Shown here piece after piece: positions 34,291 to 42,470 of a stretch of DNA of 64,000 nucleotides. Numbering within the stretch: position 1 is the first letter of the stretch; each line of letters opens with the position of its first letter. The stretch covers positions 3,388,936 through 3,452,935 of the forward strand of contig NZ_CP122960.1 of assembly GCF_029854195.1 (NCBI RefSeq), written 5' to 3'. The notes under the pieces are model-generated. The model saw only the letters and a list, made by a program, of their open reading frames with translations, ran no database searches and had not been told where the DNA came from. Both the position numbers and the translations under genes were made by a program. The DNA is from Amylibacter sp. IMCC11727 (GTDB lineage Bacteria > Pseudomonadota > Alphaproteobacteria > Rhodobacterales > Rhodobacteraceae).

Positions 34291-34875
34291 TGTCAGCCTC
34301 CTTTCAACTTTGCGGCCAGTGATCGTTTCGGTTCATTCTTCTTATATGCCGTTCCTTGGCTAACGTATCATTGGGTGATTTAATGATTATGTCACCCACC
34401 ATACGGTCGCACCGTCGGCAATCAGGTCTCGAACTAAGGTACGCATTCGGGATGCTTATAGAACAATATGTGAACATAAAAGTCAATGTCATTCAGAGTG
34501 TTCAATACGGGCGGATTTATCACCGCATAAGGTCTAGTACCTTTGGCGATACGCGCTCATAACTATTTTACTTTGGCTGGGAGCCACCTAGTTCTACGCC
34601 ACCCGTGATAGTCAATACAGGTTAGACATAACGCATGGGGTCGTGGTGTTTTCGGTGTTGAGCGACGGAACGAGTTTGTCTTTCCTCGCTCACCAGAGAT
34701 GACCTGGACAGTGAACTATAATGTAGTCCCGTCTTTCTGAATCCCTCCTTTGTTTCTGCTTAATGGACTTGTTGCGGATCTCGGCAGCGCCGTCCCCTTC
34801 GCTTTGCTGCGGCAAGCAGAAAAACGGTTTCCACGCTTTGCGCGGACCCTCCGAGTTTCGGTTTGCGACACTGCC
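34291..34875. other. 585-bp region without a supported gene
   Basis: Leader of the small membrane/zinc-ribbon gene on the right of its start, then sequence up to the left end of the truncated IS3 element. Short frames on both strands lack a Shine-Dalgarno, family resemblance or sensible composition. I see no tRNA, terminator or repeat here. Confidence 0.5.
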
Positions 34876-34959
34876 TGTCTGACGTCAGCGCTTGTGGGAC
34901 AGATTTGAGGTTTTCGTAACGGAGGATTTCTGGTTCATCGCAGCCATTATGGAGCGAAG

Positions 34960-35334
34960 ATGATCAAGAAATCCGGAACATCGAAGGACGCGGCCGACAA
35001 GCTGGTCAAAGGCATTCGTCGCAAGACGCGCAAACAGTATTCTGCCGAAGAGAAGATCAGGATCGTGTTGGCAGGCCTGCGCGGCGAAGAAAGCATTGCT
35101 GCTCTGTGCCGCCGTGAGGGCATCAGCGAGAGCCTTTATTACACTTGGTCGAAGGAATTCCTCGAAGCAGGCAAGCAACGCCTGGCTGGGGATACTGCCC
35201 GGCAAGCGACCTCGCCAGAGGTCAAAGAGCTGCGCTCGGAATCTGCGGCGCTCAAGGAGGTTGTCGCTGACCTGACCCTGGAAAACCGTCTGCTCAAAAA
35301 AAGCATGATCGGGGATGGGGAGTACGAGGTATGA
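34960..35334 (+). CDS. IS3-family transposase OrfA of the truncated element
   Basis: A 124-residue DNA-binding subunit, closely similar to the orfA of the full copies (same helix-turn-helix, AALCRREGISESLYYTW) but with many substitutions, so it derives from a sister element and not from recent copying. Intact, and overlaps the truncated orfB by 4 bp. Without a full OrfB it cannot move this element, but it might bind related ends. Confidence 0.9.
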   Translation: MIKKSGTSKDAADKLVKGIRRKTRKQYSAEEKIRIVLAGLRGEESIAALCRREGISESLYYTWSKEFLEAGKQRLAGDTARQATSPEVKELRSESAALKEVVADLTLENRLLKKSMIGDGEYEV

Positions 35335-35573
35335 GGTATCCTGCATCTGAAAAGCTGGAGATTATCCGCACGGTCGAAGCCTCACATCTCCCCGCCCGTC
35401 AGACGCTGGCCATGCTCGGCATCCCACCCACGACCTATTATCGTTGGTATGACCGCTGGTCCGAGGGCGGGTTTGATGCGCTTGACGACACGGCTCCCCA
35501 TCCTGGGTCTGTGTGGAACCGCCTCCCGGATGAGACGCGGGCTGACATCATCGAGTTTGCGCTTGAGCATGAA
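35331..35573 (+). pseudogene. IS3-family transposase OrfB, truncated after 81 codons
   Basis: The N-terminal helix-turn-helix region (MRYPASEKLEIIRTVEASH onward) is retained to IEFALEHE. Beyond 35573 the frame enters IS5-family sequence read backwards. All three DDE catalytic residues are missing, so it is inactive. Confidence 0.92.
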
Positions 35574-36089
35574 ATCGCTGACTTGTCCTGCCGTAACGAA
35601 CAGATTGAGCGGACGTCCCCGGCTGTCGCAGATGGCGTGCAGCTTTGTGTTCATGCCGCCTTTGGTTCGGCCAATCAGGCGTCCACGCCCCCCTTTTTGA
35701 CGCCCAAACTGGTCGCTGTGCGGTGTGCCTTGAGATAGGTCGCATCGATCATCACGATCTTCTCTTCGCCGTGACCCGCGGCCAGACCGGCCATCATCTG
35801 GGCGAAGATGCCCTTGTCGCTCCAACGCTTCCAACGGTTGTAAAGCGTCTTGTGCGGGCCATAGGCCGCGGGTGCGTCACGCCACCTCAACCCATTGCGA
35901 TTGATGAAGATAATGCCACTTAATACACGCCGGTCATCAACGCGTGGCTTGCCGTGGGACTTGGGAAAGAAGGGCTCAAGACGCGCCATCTGTGCATCCG
36001 TCAGCCAGAAGAGATCAGACATGTTCACCGCTTGTTTTTCGGGCCGTGAATCACGCCACGTCTGGTAAATCAATGGGTCCTGACCCTAG
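35574..36089 (-). mobile_element. IS5-family (IS427-like) element, 3' part missing
   Basis: The outer end at 36089 reads, on the minus strand, CTAGGGTCAGGACCC, resembling the ends of IS427-group elements, with the transposase starting 67 bp inside. The other end is lost at the junction with the truncated IS3 element, so about half the element is gone and no second inverted repeat is visible. Confidence 0.8.
35675..36022 (-). pseudogene. IS5-family transposase, N-terminal part
   Basis: The frame from ATG 36022 encodes the N-terminal domain (MSDLFWLTDAQMARLEPFFP) through the first catalytic aspartate (IVMIDATYLKAHR) and stops at 35675. The continuing transposase sequence (GRTKGGMNTKLHAICDSRG, then VTAGQVSD) is in another frame, as in IS427-type elements that join two frames by slippage, and is cut at 35574. 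The product cannot be active. Confidence 0.85.
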
Positions 36090-36836
36090 GAATGCATCCA
36101 CGGTCTAACGTTTTGCGCAGGAAGCGTTTCCTTTTGCAGAATGTGATCGGAGGCTTTCTCTCCGACCATAATGCTGGGCGCATTGAGGTTCCCGTTTGTG
36201 ACGCGCGGGAAGATCGAGCTGTCGGCCACCCGCAGGCCTTCTACACCAATGACCCTGCACTCGGGATCAACCACCGCCATGCGATCATCTTTTGCCCCCA
36301 ATTTGCAGGTCCCGCAGGGGTGATAGGCGCTTTCGGCATGTTCCCGTATGAACGCGTCCAGTTCGGCGTCAGATTGTATGTGCTCTCCGGGCTGTATTTC
36401 CTTACCACGATAAGGGTCAAACGCCTTTTGAGCGAATACTTCGCGGGTGACGCGAATGCACCGCCGGAATTCCGTCCAATCGTCAGGATGCGACATGTAG
36501 TTGAATTGGATTTTTGGAGGTGAAAGGGGGTTAGCGCTGTTCAGAGTGATCTGACCCCGCGACTTTGAGCGAAGCGGGCCGACATGCGCCTGGAAGCCAT
36601 GACCTTCGGCTGCGGCTTTTCCGTCGTAGCGCACAGCCATAGGGAGGAAATGGTATTGAATGTCGGGATATTCCGCCTCCGGCCCGGACCGAATGAACGC
36701 AGCTGACTCAAACTGGTTCGAAGCGCCCAACCCGGTTTTTGTGAAGAGCCATTGCGCGCCGACGAGAGCTTTACCGAACAGGTTGTAATATTTGTAGAGC
36801 GTGATCGGTTGAATGCAGGCTTGTTGGATGTAGAGC
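36086..36836 (-). pseudogene. betA: Choline dehydrogenase (betA) fragment
   Basis: About 249 codons of the C-terminal half of a GMC-family FAD oxidoreductase. The blocks [14 protein letters not shown], the active-site [11 protein letters not shown] and [15 protein letters not shown] match choline dehydrogenase. The 5' half, with the FAD-binding Rossmann motif, is removed at 36836 by IS copy 2. The last residues are replaced by IS5-end sequence, whose CTAG supplies the stop. It is clearly a relic with no matching other half in the window. Confidence 0.92.
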
Positions 36837-36909
36837 TGTCCGTTGTCATATAAAGTGGGACATCAGAGCGGCTTGAGCATTGGAGGCTCTGGCTCGTTAG
36901 TGTGATTGA

Positions 36910-37890
36910 TTATGCTGCTTGTTTCTGATGTTGCAAGCGACGTTGTTTGATTGTCTGTTTCTTGATCCTCTTCCTTTCTCTCAGAATGGCTTTGTCGCGG
37001 CCGAAGTAGACATCGGCGGGTGTGACGTTGTTCAGGCTCTCGTGGTATCGTCGGTTATTGTAATAGTCGACGAAGGCCTCGATCTGGCGCTCGAGATCGC
37101 CGGGCAGATAGTAGTTTTCTAACAGCACTCGGTTCTTCATCGTTTGATGCCATCGTTCGATTTTGCCTTGGGTCTGTGGATGGAACGGAGCACCACGGAC
37201 ATGATCCATATTTTGCCCTTCCAGCCATTCGGCCAGGTCGCCAGATATGTAACACGATCCGTTATCGCTGAGCAGGCGTGGTTTGTGCCGAACAACCGCT
37301 TGGTCACAGCCTGATGCTGTCAGAGCGCGCTCAATCGTCTCGGTCACATCACTGGCCCGCATGGTTGTACACAGTTTCCATGAGATGATGTAGCGGCTGT
37401 AATCATCCAAGATCGTAGACAGATAATACCACCCCCAACCAATGATTTTGAAGTAGGTGAAGTCTGTCTGCCACATCTGATTGATGGCGGTGGTTTTATC
37501 CGTGAACTCGTTGGCTGCTTTGATCACCACGTAGTCTGGTGCTGTGATCAGGTCGGCTTCCTTGAGAATGCGATAAGCTGATGATTCTGAGACAAAATAC
37601 CGCTTTTCATCGGTGTATTTGACTGCCAGCTCGCGCGTGCTCAGCGCCTCGTGTTCCAGCGCAAACGCGATCAGGTCGTCACGACGATCATCGGGGATGC
37701 GGTTCCAAACGGATTTAGGGCATGGCGATTTGTCAGCCAGCCGGTCAAACCCGCCTTCGAGATATAAATCATACCAGCGATAGAATGTGGTGCGTGGAAT
37801 GCCCAGCATGTCGAGGGTCTGCTTGGTTGGCAGATGTGATCCCTCGACGGTGCGGATGACCTCCAGCTTCTCAGACGCAGGGTATCTCAT
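36910..37890 (-). CDS. IS3-family transposase OrfB, copy 2
   Basis: 326 residues, same translation as copy 1, including all DDE residues (WQTDFTY, LLSDNGSCY, GKIERWHQ). It overlaps orfA by 4 bp. The identity implies that copying or homologous exchange between the two is recent. Confidence 0.95.
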   Translation of the reverse strand: MRYPASEKLEVIRTVEGSHLPTKQTLDMLGIPRTTFYRWYDLYLEGGFDRLADKSPCPKSVWNRIPDDRRDDLIAFALEHEALSTRELAVKYTDEKRYFVSESSAYRILKEADLITAPDYVVIKAANEFTDKTTAINQMWQTDFTYFKIIGWGWYYLSTILDDYSRYIISWKLCTTMRASDVTETIERALTASGCDQAVVRHKPRLLSDNGSCYISGDLAEWLEGQNMDHVRGAPFHPQTQGKIERWHQTMKNRVLLENYYLPGDLERQIEAFVDYYNNRRYHESLNNVTPADVYFGRDKAILRERKRIKKQTIKQRRLQHQKQAA

Positions 37891-38261
37891 TCCTCGAACT
37901 CCCCAGCCCCTGTCATGCTTTTTTTGAGAAGCCGGTTCTCAAGCGTCAGATCGGCCACGCATTCCTTCAAGGCCATAGCTTCTGAGCGTAGTTCTTTCAC
38001 TTCAGGGGATGTGGCCTGACGCGCCGTATCGCCAGATAGACGGCGTTTGCCTGCTTCAAGGAATTCTTTCGACCAGCTGTAATACAGGCTCTCCGCGATG
38101 CCCTCCCGACGGCACAACGCTGAGATGCTTTCTTCTCCACGCATCCCTGCCAGCACAATGCGGATCTTCTCCTCCGCCGAATAGGTTTGACGTGTCTTGC
38201 GGCGGATGTTCTTTACCAATTTATCTGCAGACGCTTTGCTGCTTCCGGATTTCTTGTTCAT
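37887..38261 (-). CDS. IS3-family transposase OrfA, copy 2
   Basis: 124 residues from ATG 38261, same translation as copy 1. It has the same helix-turn-helix and leucine-rich C-terminus, and should work with either OrfB. Confidence 0.93.
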   Translation of the reverse strand: MNKKSGSSKASADKLVKNIRRKTRQTYSAEEKIRIVLAGMRGEESISALCRREGIAESLYYSWSKEFLEAGKRRLSGDTARQATSPEVKELRSEAMALKECVADLTLENRLLKKSMTGAGEFEE

Positions 38262-38346
38262 CTTCACTCCATGAAGGTTACGATGAACCAGAAATCCTCC
38301 GTTGTTCAATTCCTCAAATCTGTCCCAAAGGCCCTGACGTCAGACA

Positions 38347-38743
38347 TGTTTCTGAATCGATTTCACGGACTGTGTTTGATGCGCTGCTGCCAGGGGTTGA
38401 TGGCGTGACATCCAAACGCCAAATGTCGTGGGAAGAAGCATGGGGTCACATGCCTGCGGCCTATTACGACAGTCTGACTGGCAGCAATGCACTGTCCGAC
38501 CTTGGCAGCAATGGCCGCAACGGTTCTCAGTCAGATACCGCGATGGCGAAATCATGTACCGCAGCGCGCAATGCTGGGATCATCGTGTACACAATTGGCT
38601 ATCAGACGAATGCCACGACCTCTGGCAAGCTGCGTGATTGTGCCAGCACATCGAGCCACTATTACGATGCATCTGGGACCCAGATCTCCACAGTGTTCTC
38701 TGCGATTGCAACGTCGATCCAGAAACTGAAACTGACACAGTAA
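38347..38743 (+). pseudogene. TadG-like pilus assembly protein (VWA type), C-terminal fragment
   Basis: About 131 codons remain. The end of a von Willebrand A-like domain is recognisable (SCTAARNAGIIVYTIGYQ, then LRDCASTSSHYYDA and a C-terminal FSAIATSIQKLKLTQ), as in TadG proteins of Flp/Tad pilus systems in this order. The N-terminal membrane anchor and most of the domain were lost at the right end of IS copy 2. Two TadE-like genes follow on the same strand. Confidence 0.85.
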
Positions 38744-38774
38744 TCAACATACTTATAAAAAAGAGCGAGCAGCC

Positions 38775-39317
38775 ATGTTGAAATTACGTAAAAAACTAAA
38801 GAGTTTCCGCTCCGATGAGGGCGGATACTCAACTGCAGAATTCGTTATCGTTGCAACCACGTTTCTGACAGGATTCTTCTGGATCTTTGAAACTGGTTTG
38901 ATCATGACCAAGCAGATGATGTTGGAACGCGCCATTGATATGACCGTGCGTGATTTGCGGTTGTATTCCATTCCACCAACGCAGCTCGAAACGGAAACAA
39001 CCTACCAATGGGCGAAACGTCAAACCTGTGAGAACGCGTTGGTTTTCAAGGATTGCGAAGAAAACCTGCACTTGGAAATGGATACCTTTGATCCTGCATC
39101 TGGTTACGCAAAAAATTATAAGTGCGTTGATCGCGAAGAAAATGATCTGAACCCACTGGGTGCGTTCACGCCAAACCAACGGTCTGAGATCATGTACATT
39201 CGCGCCTGTATTCGTGTGGACCCAATGATGCCAAACGGCATTGCACTGTTCCCTGGTGTGAATGAAGAAGGCATTCCATTGGTTGCCGACACCGCGTTTA
39301 TGAACGAGCCGGAGTAA
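38775..39317 (+). CDS. TadE-like pilus assembly protein
   Basis: A 180-residue protein with a short basic N-terminus, an EGGYSTAEFVIVATTFLTGF membrane segment (about residues 15-40, TadE-type) and a periplasmic domain with four or more cysteines. TadE/TadF are minor pseudopilins of the Flp/Tad apparatus. It overlaps the next gene by one base (TAATG). No tadA, cpaB or flp gene is nearby, so the set is an incomplete outpost of the system, now without an intact tadG in front. Confidence 0.82.
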   Translation: MLKLRKKLKSFRSDEGGYSTAEFVIVATTFLTGFFWIFETGLIMTKQMMLERAIDMTVRDLRLYSIPPTQLETETTYQWAKRQTCENALVFKDCEENLHLEMDTFDPASGYAKNYKCVDREENDLNPLGAFTPNQRSEIMYIRACIRVDPMMPNGIALFPGVNEEGIPLVADTAFMNEPE

Positions 39318-39874
39318 TGAATATGATACATCACATTCGAAACTTACTGCGCAAAGCAAAGCGCGACGAAGAGGGCGCGACCACAGTAGAATTTCTGTTG
39401 GTTATGCCGCTGATCGTGTTCTGGTTTGCTGGAACGTTCACGTTTTTCGACGCGTACAGCGAATGGACGCGGTCCGTAAAGGCAACCTACACCGTTGCTG
39501 ACGTGATGTCGCGTCAGTTTGAAATGGAAGCTGACTACGAAGACGACATGAACTCTTTGTTTGCGTCAATCATGGGCGAAAATTCGAACGATACTTATGT
39601 TCGCATTTCCAGCATCGAACGGACGAATGACACTTACCAAATTGATTGGACCTGCGCGTCTGGCAATCACACTGGTTATGCGAACAATGATGAAGTTCCG
39701 ACGGAACTGATTCCAAATATCTTGAACGGCGAAGCTGTTATCATCGTTGAAAGCTATATGGATTTCGTACCCTTTCAGGATTACATTGGCCTGAGCGCGA
39801 AGACACTGACCAAGAAGGTTGTGATCAGCCCGCGGTTCACATCCAAGCTCGAACGCGACGGTAACTGCGCCTAA
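39317..39874 (+). CDS. TadE/TadF-like pilus assembly protein
   Basis: A 185-residue protein of the same type: basic start, then EEGATTVEFLLVMPLIVFWF as the TadE-like membrane segment (about residues 17-40), then a periplasmic domain. Its start overlaps the preceding stop, so the pair is coupled. It ends overlapping the convergent regulator by 4 bp. Whether the pair functions after loss of tadG is uncertain. Confidence 0.82.
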   Translation: MNMIHHIRNLLRKAKRDEEGATTVEFLLVMPLIVFWFAGTFTFFDAYSEWTRSVKATYTVADVMSRQFEMEADYEDDMNSLFASIMGENSNDTYVRISSIERTNDTYQIDWTCASGNHTGYANNDEVPTELIPNILNGEAVIIVESYMDFVPFQDYIGLSAKTLTKKVVISPRFTSKLERDGNCA

Positions 39875-40836
39875 GCTGAGCTGCTCGTGCCGCGCGATTT
39901 AGACGGGGCCACACCATATTCTGCCGAATAGGCATATGAAAAATGCGCTGATGATGAAAATCCCGTCATCAGCGCAATTTCAGATACGGACAAAGCGGCG
40001 GTTTGCAACAGGTTGCGAGCCTTTTCCAACCGAATTTTGCGGCCAAACGCGATGGGCGTTGCATCCACATTTGCAAGAAATAATCGGGTCAACTGCCGTG
40101 GACTGGTGCCTGCAATCTTGGCCAATGCCGACAGTTCTAACGGATTGGCCACATGGGCTTCCATGGCTTCGAGCGCAGCCAAAACATGCGCGTTTACCGT
40201 GCCATACCGATCCGCCAAACTGGCCCGTTGCGGGCCCGCAGATGGGCGGATGGAGGTGTGCAAAAACCAATCCCCAACCAATTGCGCCAGTTTTTGCCCG
40301 TGGTGCGTGGAAATAAGCGCCAACATCAGATCAATCGGCGCAGTCCCACCCCCGCAGGTCAAACGATCTCGGTCAATCACGTAAAGCGATGGCTCGAACA
40401 ACGCATCCGGTGCCAATTCTTCTAAATATTCCGCATGTTCCCAATGCACGGTCATACGCCGCCCATCCAGCAGCCCATTGCGCGCCAAATACAATGGCGC
40501 GGCTGACACCCCACCGATTTGCGCGCCTTTGCGAGACATGGCCCGCAACCATTGCGCCAACGCCTTGTTTTCATAGTCGAGCGCATTGCCCGCAGCCGTG
40601 ACCAGAACCAGATCAAAGTCTTGCGTTACCGACATTGGTTCTTGCTGTGGAACAAGGTCCGCACTTGAACTTTGCGCGGGTGTTTTGGACGTTTGTAAAA
40701 CGGTCACATCGTACAAATTTTGCCCGCTTAGCGTGTTTGCAGCCCGCAACGGTTCTACAATCGCGGCGTAGGACATCAATGCAAACCCATCTATGGGCGC
40801 GATACCGATTGTGAAAGTTTCCGAAGCCTTGGCCAT
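39871..40836 (-). CDS. GlxA-type transcriptional regulator (DJ-1/PfpI plus AraC HTH), SouR/GbdR-like
   Basis: A 321-residue regulator with an N-terminal DJ-1/PfpI sensor domain (about 8-180) and a C-terminal AraC helix-turn-helix (about 215-312, SEIALMTGFSSSAHFSYAY). It is divergent from soxBDAG, matching the way SouR and GbdR-type activators control sarcosine and betaine genes. It is a paralogue of the regulator at 5088-6011. It probably activates soxBDAG in response to sarcosine or dimethylglycine; the ligand is inferred from context. Confidence 0.87.
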   Translation of the reverse strand: MAKASETFTIGIAPIDGFALMSYAAIVEPLRAANTLSGQNLYDVTVLQTSKTPAQSSSADLVPQQEPMSVTQDFDLVLVTAAGNALDYENKALAQWLRAMSRKGAQIGGVSAAPLYLARNGLLDGRRMTVHWEHAEYLEELAPDALFEPSLYVIDRDRLTCGGGTAPIDLMLALISTHHGQKLAQLVGDWFLHTSIRPSAGPQRASLADRYGTVNAHVLAALEAMEAHVANPLELSALAKIAGTSPRQLTRLFLANVDATPIAFGRKIRLEKARNLLQTAALSVSEIALMTGFSSSAHFSYAYSAEYGVAPSKSRGTSSSA

Positions 40837-40848
40837 AAAACGTAAAAT

Positions 40849-40893
40849 AGTGTCGTTTTAATGAATGCGCCACCCCCACCTTTCTGCGACACT
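40849..40893. promoter_or_regulatory. Inverted repeat between the regulator and soxB
   Basis: AGTGTCG at 40849-40855 and CGACACT at 40887-40893 form a perfect 7-bp inverted repeat with 31 bp between. It lies inside the short divergent intergenic region, where the regulator's binding site is expected. Confidence 0.4.
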
Positions 40894-40919
40894 CGTCGGG
40901 AATCAAACGGGGCTGCACC

Positions 40920-42170
40920 ATGCGTTTTTCCGCACTTAAAATCCTCACCGAAGGTCTGACAGGCAACAAAGGTTGGACGCCGCATTGGCGCGAACCAGAG
41001 CCGAAGAAAGAATATGACATCATTATCGTCGGCGGCGGCGGTCATGGTTTGGCAACGGCTTACTATCTGGCTAAAAAATACGGTCAAAAGAATATCGCCG
41101 TTCTAGAAAAAGGCTGGCTTGGTTCTGGCAACATCGGGCGCAACACCACGATTGTGCGCTCCAACTATATGCTGCCCGAAAATAATCCGTTCTATGAGCA
41201 TTCCATGAAGCTGTGGGAAAATCTGGAACAAGAACTGAACTACAACGCGATGATGTCCCAGCGTGGCATCTTGAACCTCGGTCATTCCGATGCGCAGCGT
41301 GATGCCTATGCTCGTCGCGGCAATGCGATGCTAATGTCTGGCGCGGATGCGGTGTTGTTGGATCGTGAAGGGGTGCGCAACCTATGCCCATTCCTGAACT
41401 TTGATGATGAACGTTTCCCGATCAAATGCGGCTTGTGGCAACCCCGCGCAGGTACGGCCCGTCACGATGCGGTGGCTTGGGGTTATGCCCGTGGGGCCGA
41501 TCAGCACGGTGTGGATATTATCCAAAACTGCGAAGTGACTGGGTTCCAGATCGAAAACGGGATCTGTACGGGTGTCGAAACCAGCAAGGGCAAGATTAAG
41601 GCCAAGAAGGTTGGCGTTTGTGTTGCGGGTTCCTCCAGCCGCGTGATGGAAAAGGCGGGCATGCGTTTGCCGATTGAAAGCCACGTGTTGCAAGCGTTTG
41701 TGTCTGAAGGTTTGAAACTGACGATCCCAGGTGTTGTGACCTTTGGTGCGGGTCACCTGTACATCAGCCAATCCGACAAAGGTGGTTTGGTGTTCGGTGG
41801 CGATATCGACAAATACAACAGCTACGCCCAACGCGGAAACCTGCCAGTTATCGAACACTGTGCAGAGGATATGATGGCGTTCCTGCCAATGCTGGGGCGC
41901 GCCCGCCTGTTGCGGATGTGGGGTGGTATTATGGACATGTCGATGGACGGCACACCGTTCATTGATAAGACCCACATCGATGGTTTGTATTTCAACGGCG
42001 GCTGGTGTTACGGCGGGTTCAAAGCAACCCCTGCATCTGGCGATGCCTATGCGCATTTGCTGGCCAAAGATGAACCGCATCCATTGGCAACGGGCTTCCG
42101 TCTTGACCGCTTTATGCGCGGTCAAATGATCGACGAAAAGGGCCAAGGCGCCCAACCGAACTTGCACTAA
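40920..42170 (+). CDS. soxB: Sarcosine oxidase beta subunit
   Basis: A 416-residue FAD/FMN-binding subunit of heterotetrameric sarcosine oxidase, which demethylates sarcosine to glycine. The dinucleotide motif IIIVGGGGHGLATAYYL is near residue 40, and the WGGIMDMSMDG block near the C-terminus is typical of the beta subunit. First gene of soxBDAG, 12 bp before soxD. Glycine and a one-carbon unit on tetrahydrofolate are the products. Confidence 0.95.
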   Translation: MRFSALKILTEGLTGNKGWTPHWREPEPKKEYDIIIVGGGGHGLATAYYLAKKYGQKNIAVLEKGWLGSGNIGRNTTIVRSNYMLPENNPFYEHSMKLWENLEQELNYNAMMSQRGILNLGHSDAQRDAYARRGNAMLMSGADAVLLDREGVRNLCPFLNFDDERFPIKCGLWQPRAGTARHDAVAWGYARGADQHGVDIIQNCEVTGFQIENGICTGVETSKGKIKAKKVGVCVAGSSSRVMEKAGMRLPIESHVLQAFVSEGLKLTIPGVVTFGAGHLYISQSDKGGLVFGGDIDKYNSYAQRGNLPVIEHCAEDMMAFLPMLGRARLLRMWGGIMDMSMDGTPFIDKTHIDGLYFNGGWCYGGFKATPASGDAYAHLLAKDEPHPLATGFRLDRFMRGQMIDEKGQGAQPNLH

Positions 42171-42182
42171 GGGACCAGAGAT

Positions 42183-42470
42183 ATGATTATTAACCATCCA
42201 CTCCTCGGCCCGCGCGACAGCTCCGAATTTTATCACCTTGGTGATGTGTCCCTGATTGACCGTCCAAATTATGATGATGAAAACGCGGCAGAGAAGTTCC
42301 ACGATTACATGTATTTGCGGGACAACCCAGCGGGAGAATATCGCGAGTTGTGGTATCACGAACAAGGTGATCGCAGCTGGTTGGTGGTGACACGAGACAC
42401 CACAACTCACGAAATCACAGACGTAAAATTGGCGCGCGATGAAGCCCGCGCACGGGGGCGAAGCGCATGA
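42183..42470 (+). CDS. soxD: Sarcosine oxidase delta subunit
   Basis: A 95-residue SoxD. The family blocks GPRDSSEFYHLGD and YLRDNPAGEYRELWYHE are conserved. The N-terminal zinc-binding cysteine pair known from the characterised delta subunits is absent: the chain begins MIINHPLLG, and there is no cysteine in the protein. It overlaps soxA by 4 bp. It stabilises the alpha/beta complex. Confidence 0.93.
   Translation: MIINHPLLGPRDSSEFYHLGDVSLIDRPNYDDENAAEKFHDYMYLRDNPAGEYRELWYHEQGDRSWLVVTRDTTTHEITDVKLARDEARARGRSA

Larger units (their letters stand above)
34876..35573 (+). mobile_element. Truncated IS3-family element, related but not identical to the two full copies
   Basis: Its left end carries the same type of terminal repeat (TGTCTGACGTCAG near the start, GGGACA at 34896-34901). 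It contains a complete orfA and the first 81 codons of orfB, then stops abruptly where an IS5-family fragment begins. It lies in the opposite orientation to the full copies. Confidence 0.88.
36837..38346 (-). mobile_element. IS3-family insertion sequence, copy 2 (1,510 bp)
   Basis: Same length, orientation and translations as copy 1, offset by exactly 7,424 bp. Flanks are GAGC on the left and TGTT on the right, so again no target-site duplication. The left end cuts betA, the right end cuts a tadG-like gene. The two copies form direct repeats enclosing about 5.9 kb. Confidence 0.93.

Noticed and set aside
34356..34562. 68-residue frame in the accessory region
   Set aside because: No Shine-Dalgarno, no recognisable domain and unusual composition; likely chance.
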